Assembly (NCBI GenBank): GCA_009665115.1 | Contig: WJXE01000136.1 | Location: forward strand, 1 to 5,358 | Length of the DNA: 5,358 nt | Direction: 5' to 3' | DNA from: Nitrosopumilales archaeon | GTDB taxonomy: Archaea > Thermoproteota > Nitrososphaeria > Nitrososphaerales > Nitrososphaeraceae | In this document: piece by piece, positions 5,326 through 5,358 of the stretch | How the letters are laid out: each line of letters begins with the position of its first letter | How positions within the stretch are numbered: position 1 is the first letter of the stretch | Translations under genes and position numbers: made by a program | The notes under the pieces: model-generated | The model's input: only the letters and a program-made list of their open reading frames with translations | What the model was told of the DNA's origin: nothing | Database searches by the model: none

Positions 5326-5358
5326 ATGTCTACGTGATAAGAAACAAAAGGTTTACAC

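Overview
The window looks like an archaeal chromosome segment, most likely from an ammonia-oxidising thaumarchaeon of the Nitrososphaerales. The reasons are: (i) a large soluble histidine kinase with the H-E-L-R-T-P-V-Q-P-I phosphoacceptor box and an N-terminal sensor layout that I associate with soil Nitrososphaera-type kinases; (ii) a coiled-coil protein resembling the archaeal COG1340 group; (iii) a divergent Bud32/RIO-like small kinase; (iv) TATA-like boxes about 25-30 nt before starts or short leaders, few Shine-Dalgarno sites, and T-rich rather than hairpin terminators. Base composition is moderately AT-rich. No species is assigned.

Layout from left to right. 67-180 (+) encodes a 37-residue Cys/His microprotein that looks like a single zinc finger. 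181-316 is non-coding and holds a perfect short palindrome and a TATA-like box. 317-1039 (+) encodes a 240-residue divergent protein-kinase-fold protein. It converges on 1075-1470 (-), a 131-residue protein of unknown function with several Cys/His pairs. That gene is divergent from 1569-2678 (+), a 369-residue coiled-coil protein; the two share one palindromic promoter element at 1507-1522. 2679-2810 is a short non-coding convergent gap. 2811-5072 (-) encodes a 753-residue cytoplasmic hybrid of three sensor modules and a HisKA/HATPase_c kinase. 5073-5358 is non-coding and holds the kinase promoter, a 10-bp direct repeat, and a candidate small structured RNA reading away from the kinase.

The genes do not form an operon; each appears to have its own promoter. 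The shared theme is signalling and regulation: a sensor kinase without an adjacent response regulator, a second small kinase, and two probable metal-binding small proteins. The most interesting points are the three degenerate phospholipase-D-like modules in the sensor kinase (my inference), the candidate RNA at about 5229-5325, the interlocked divergent promoter, and the 37-residue zinc-finger microprotein. I found no transposon, CRISPR array, tRNA, rRNA or clear prophage feature.
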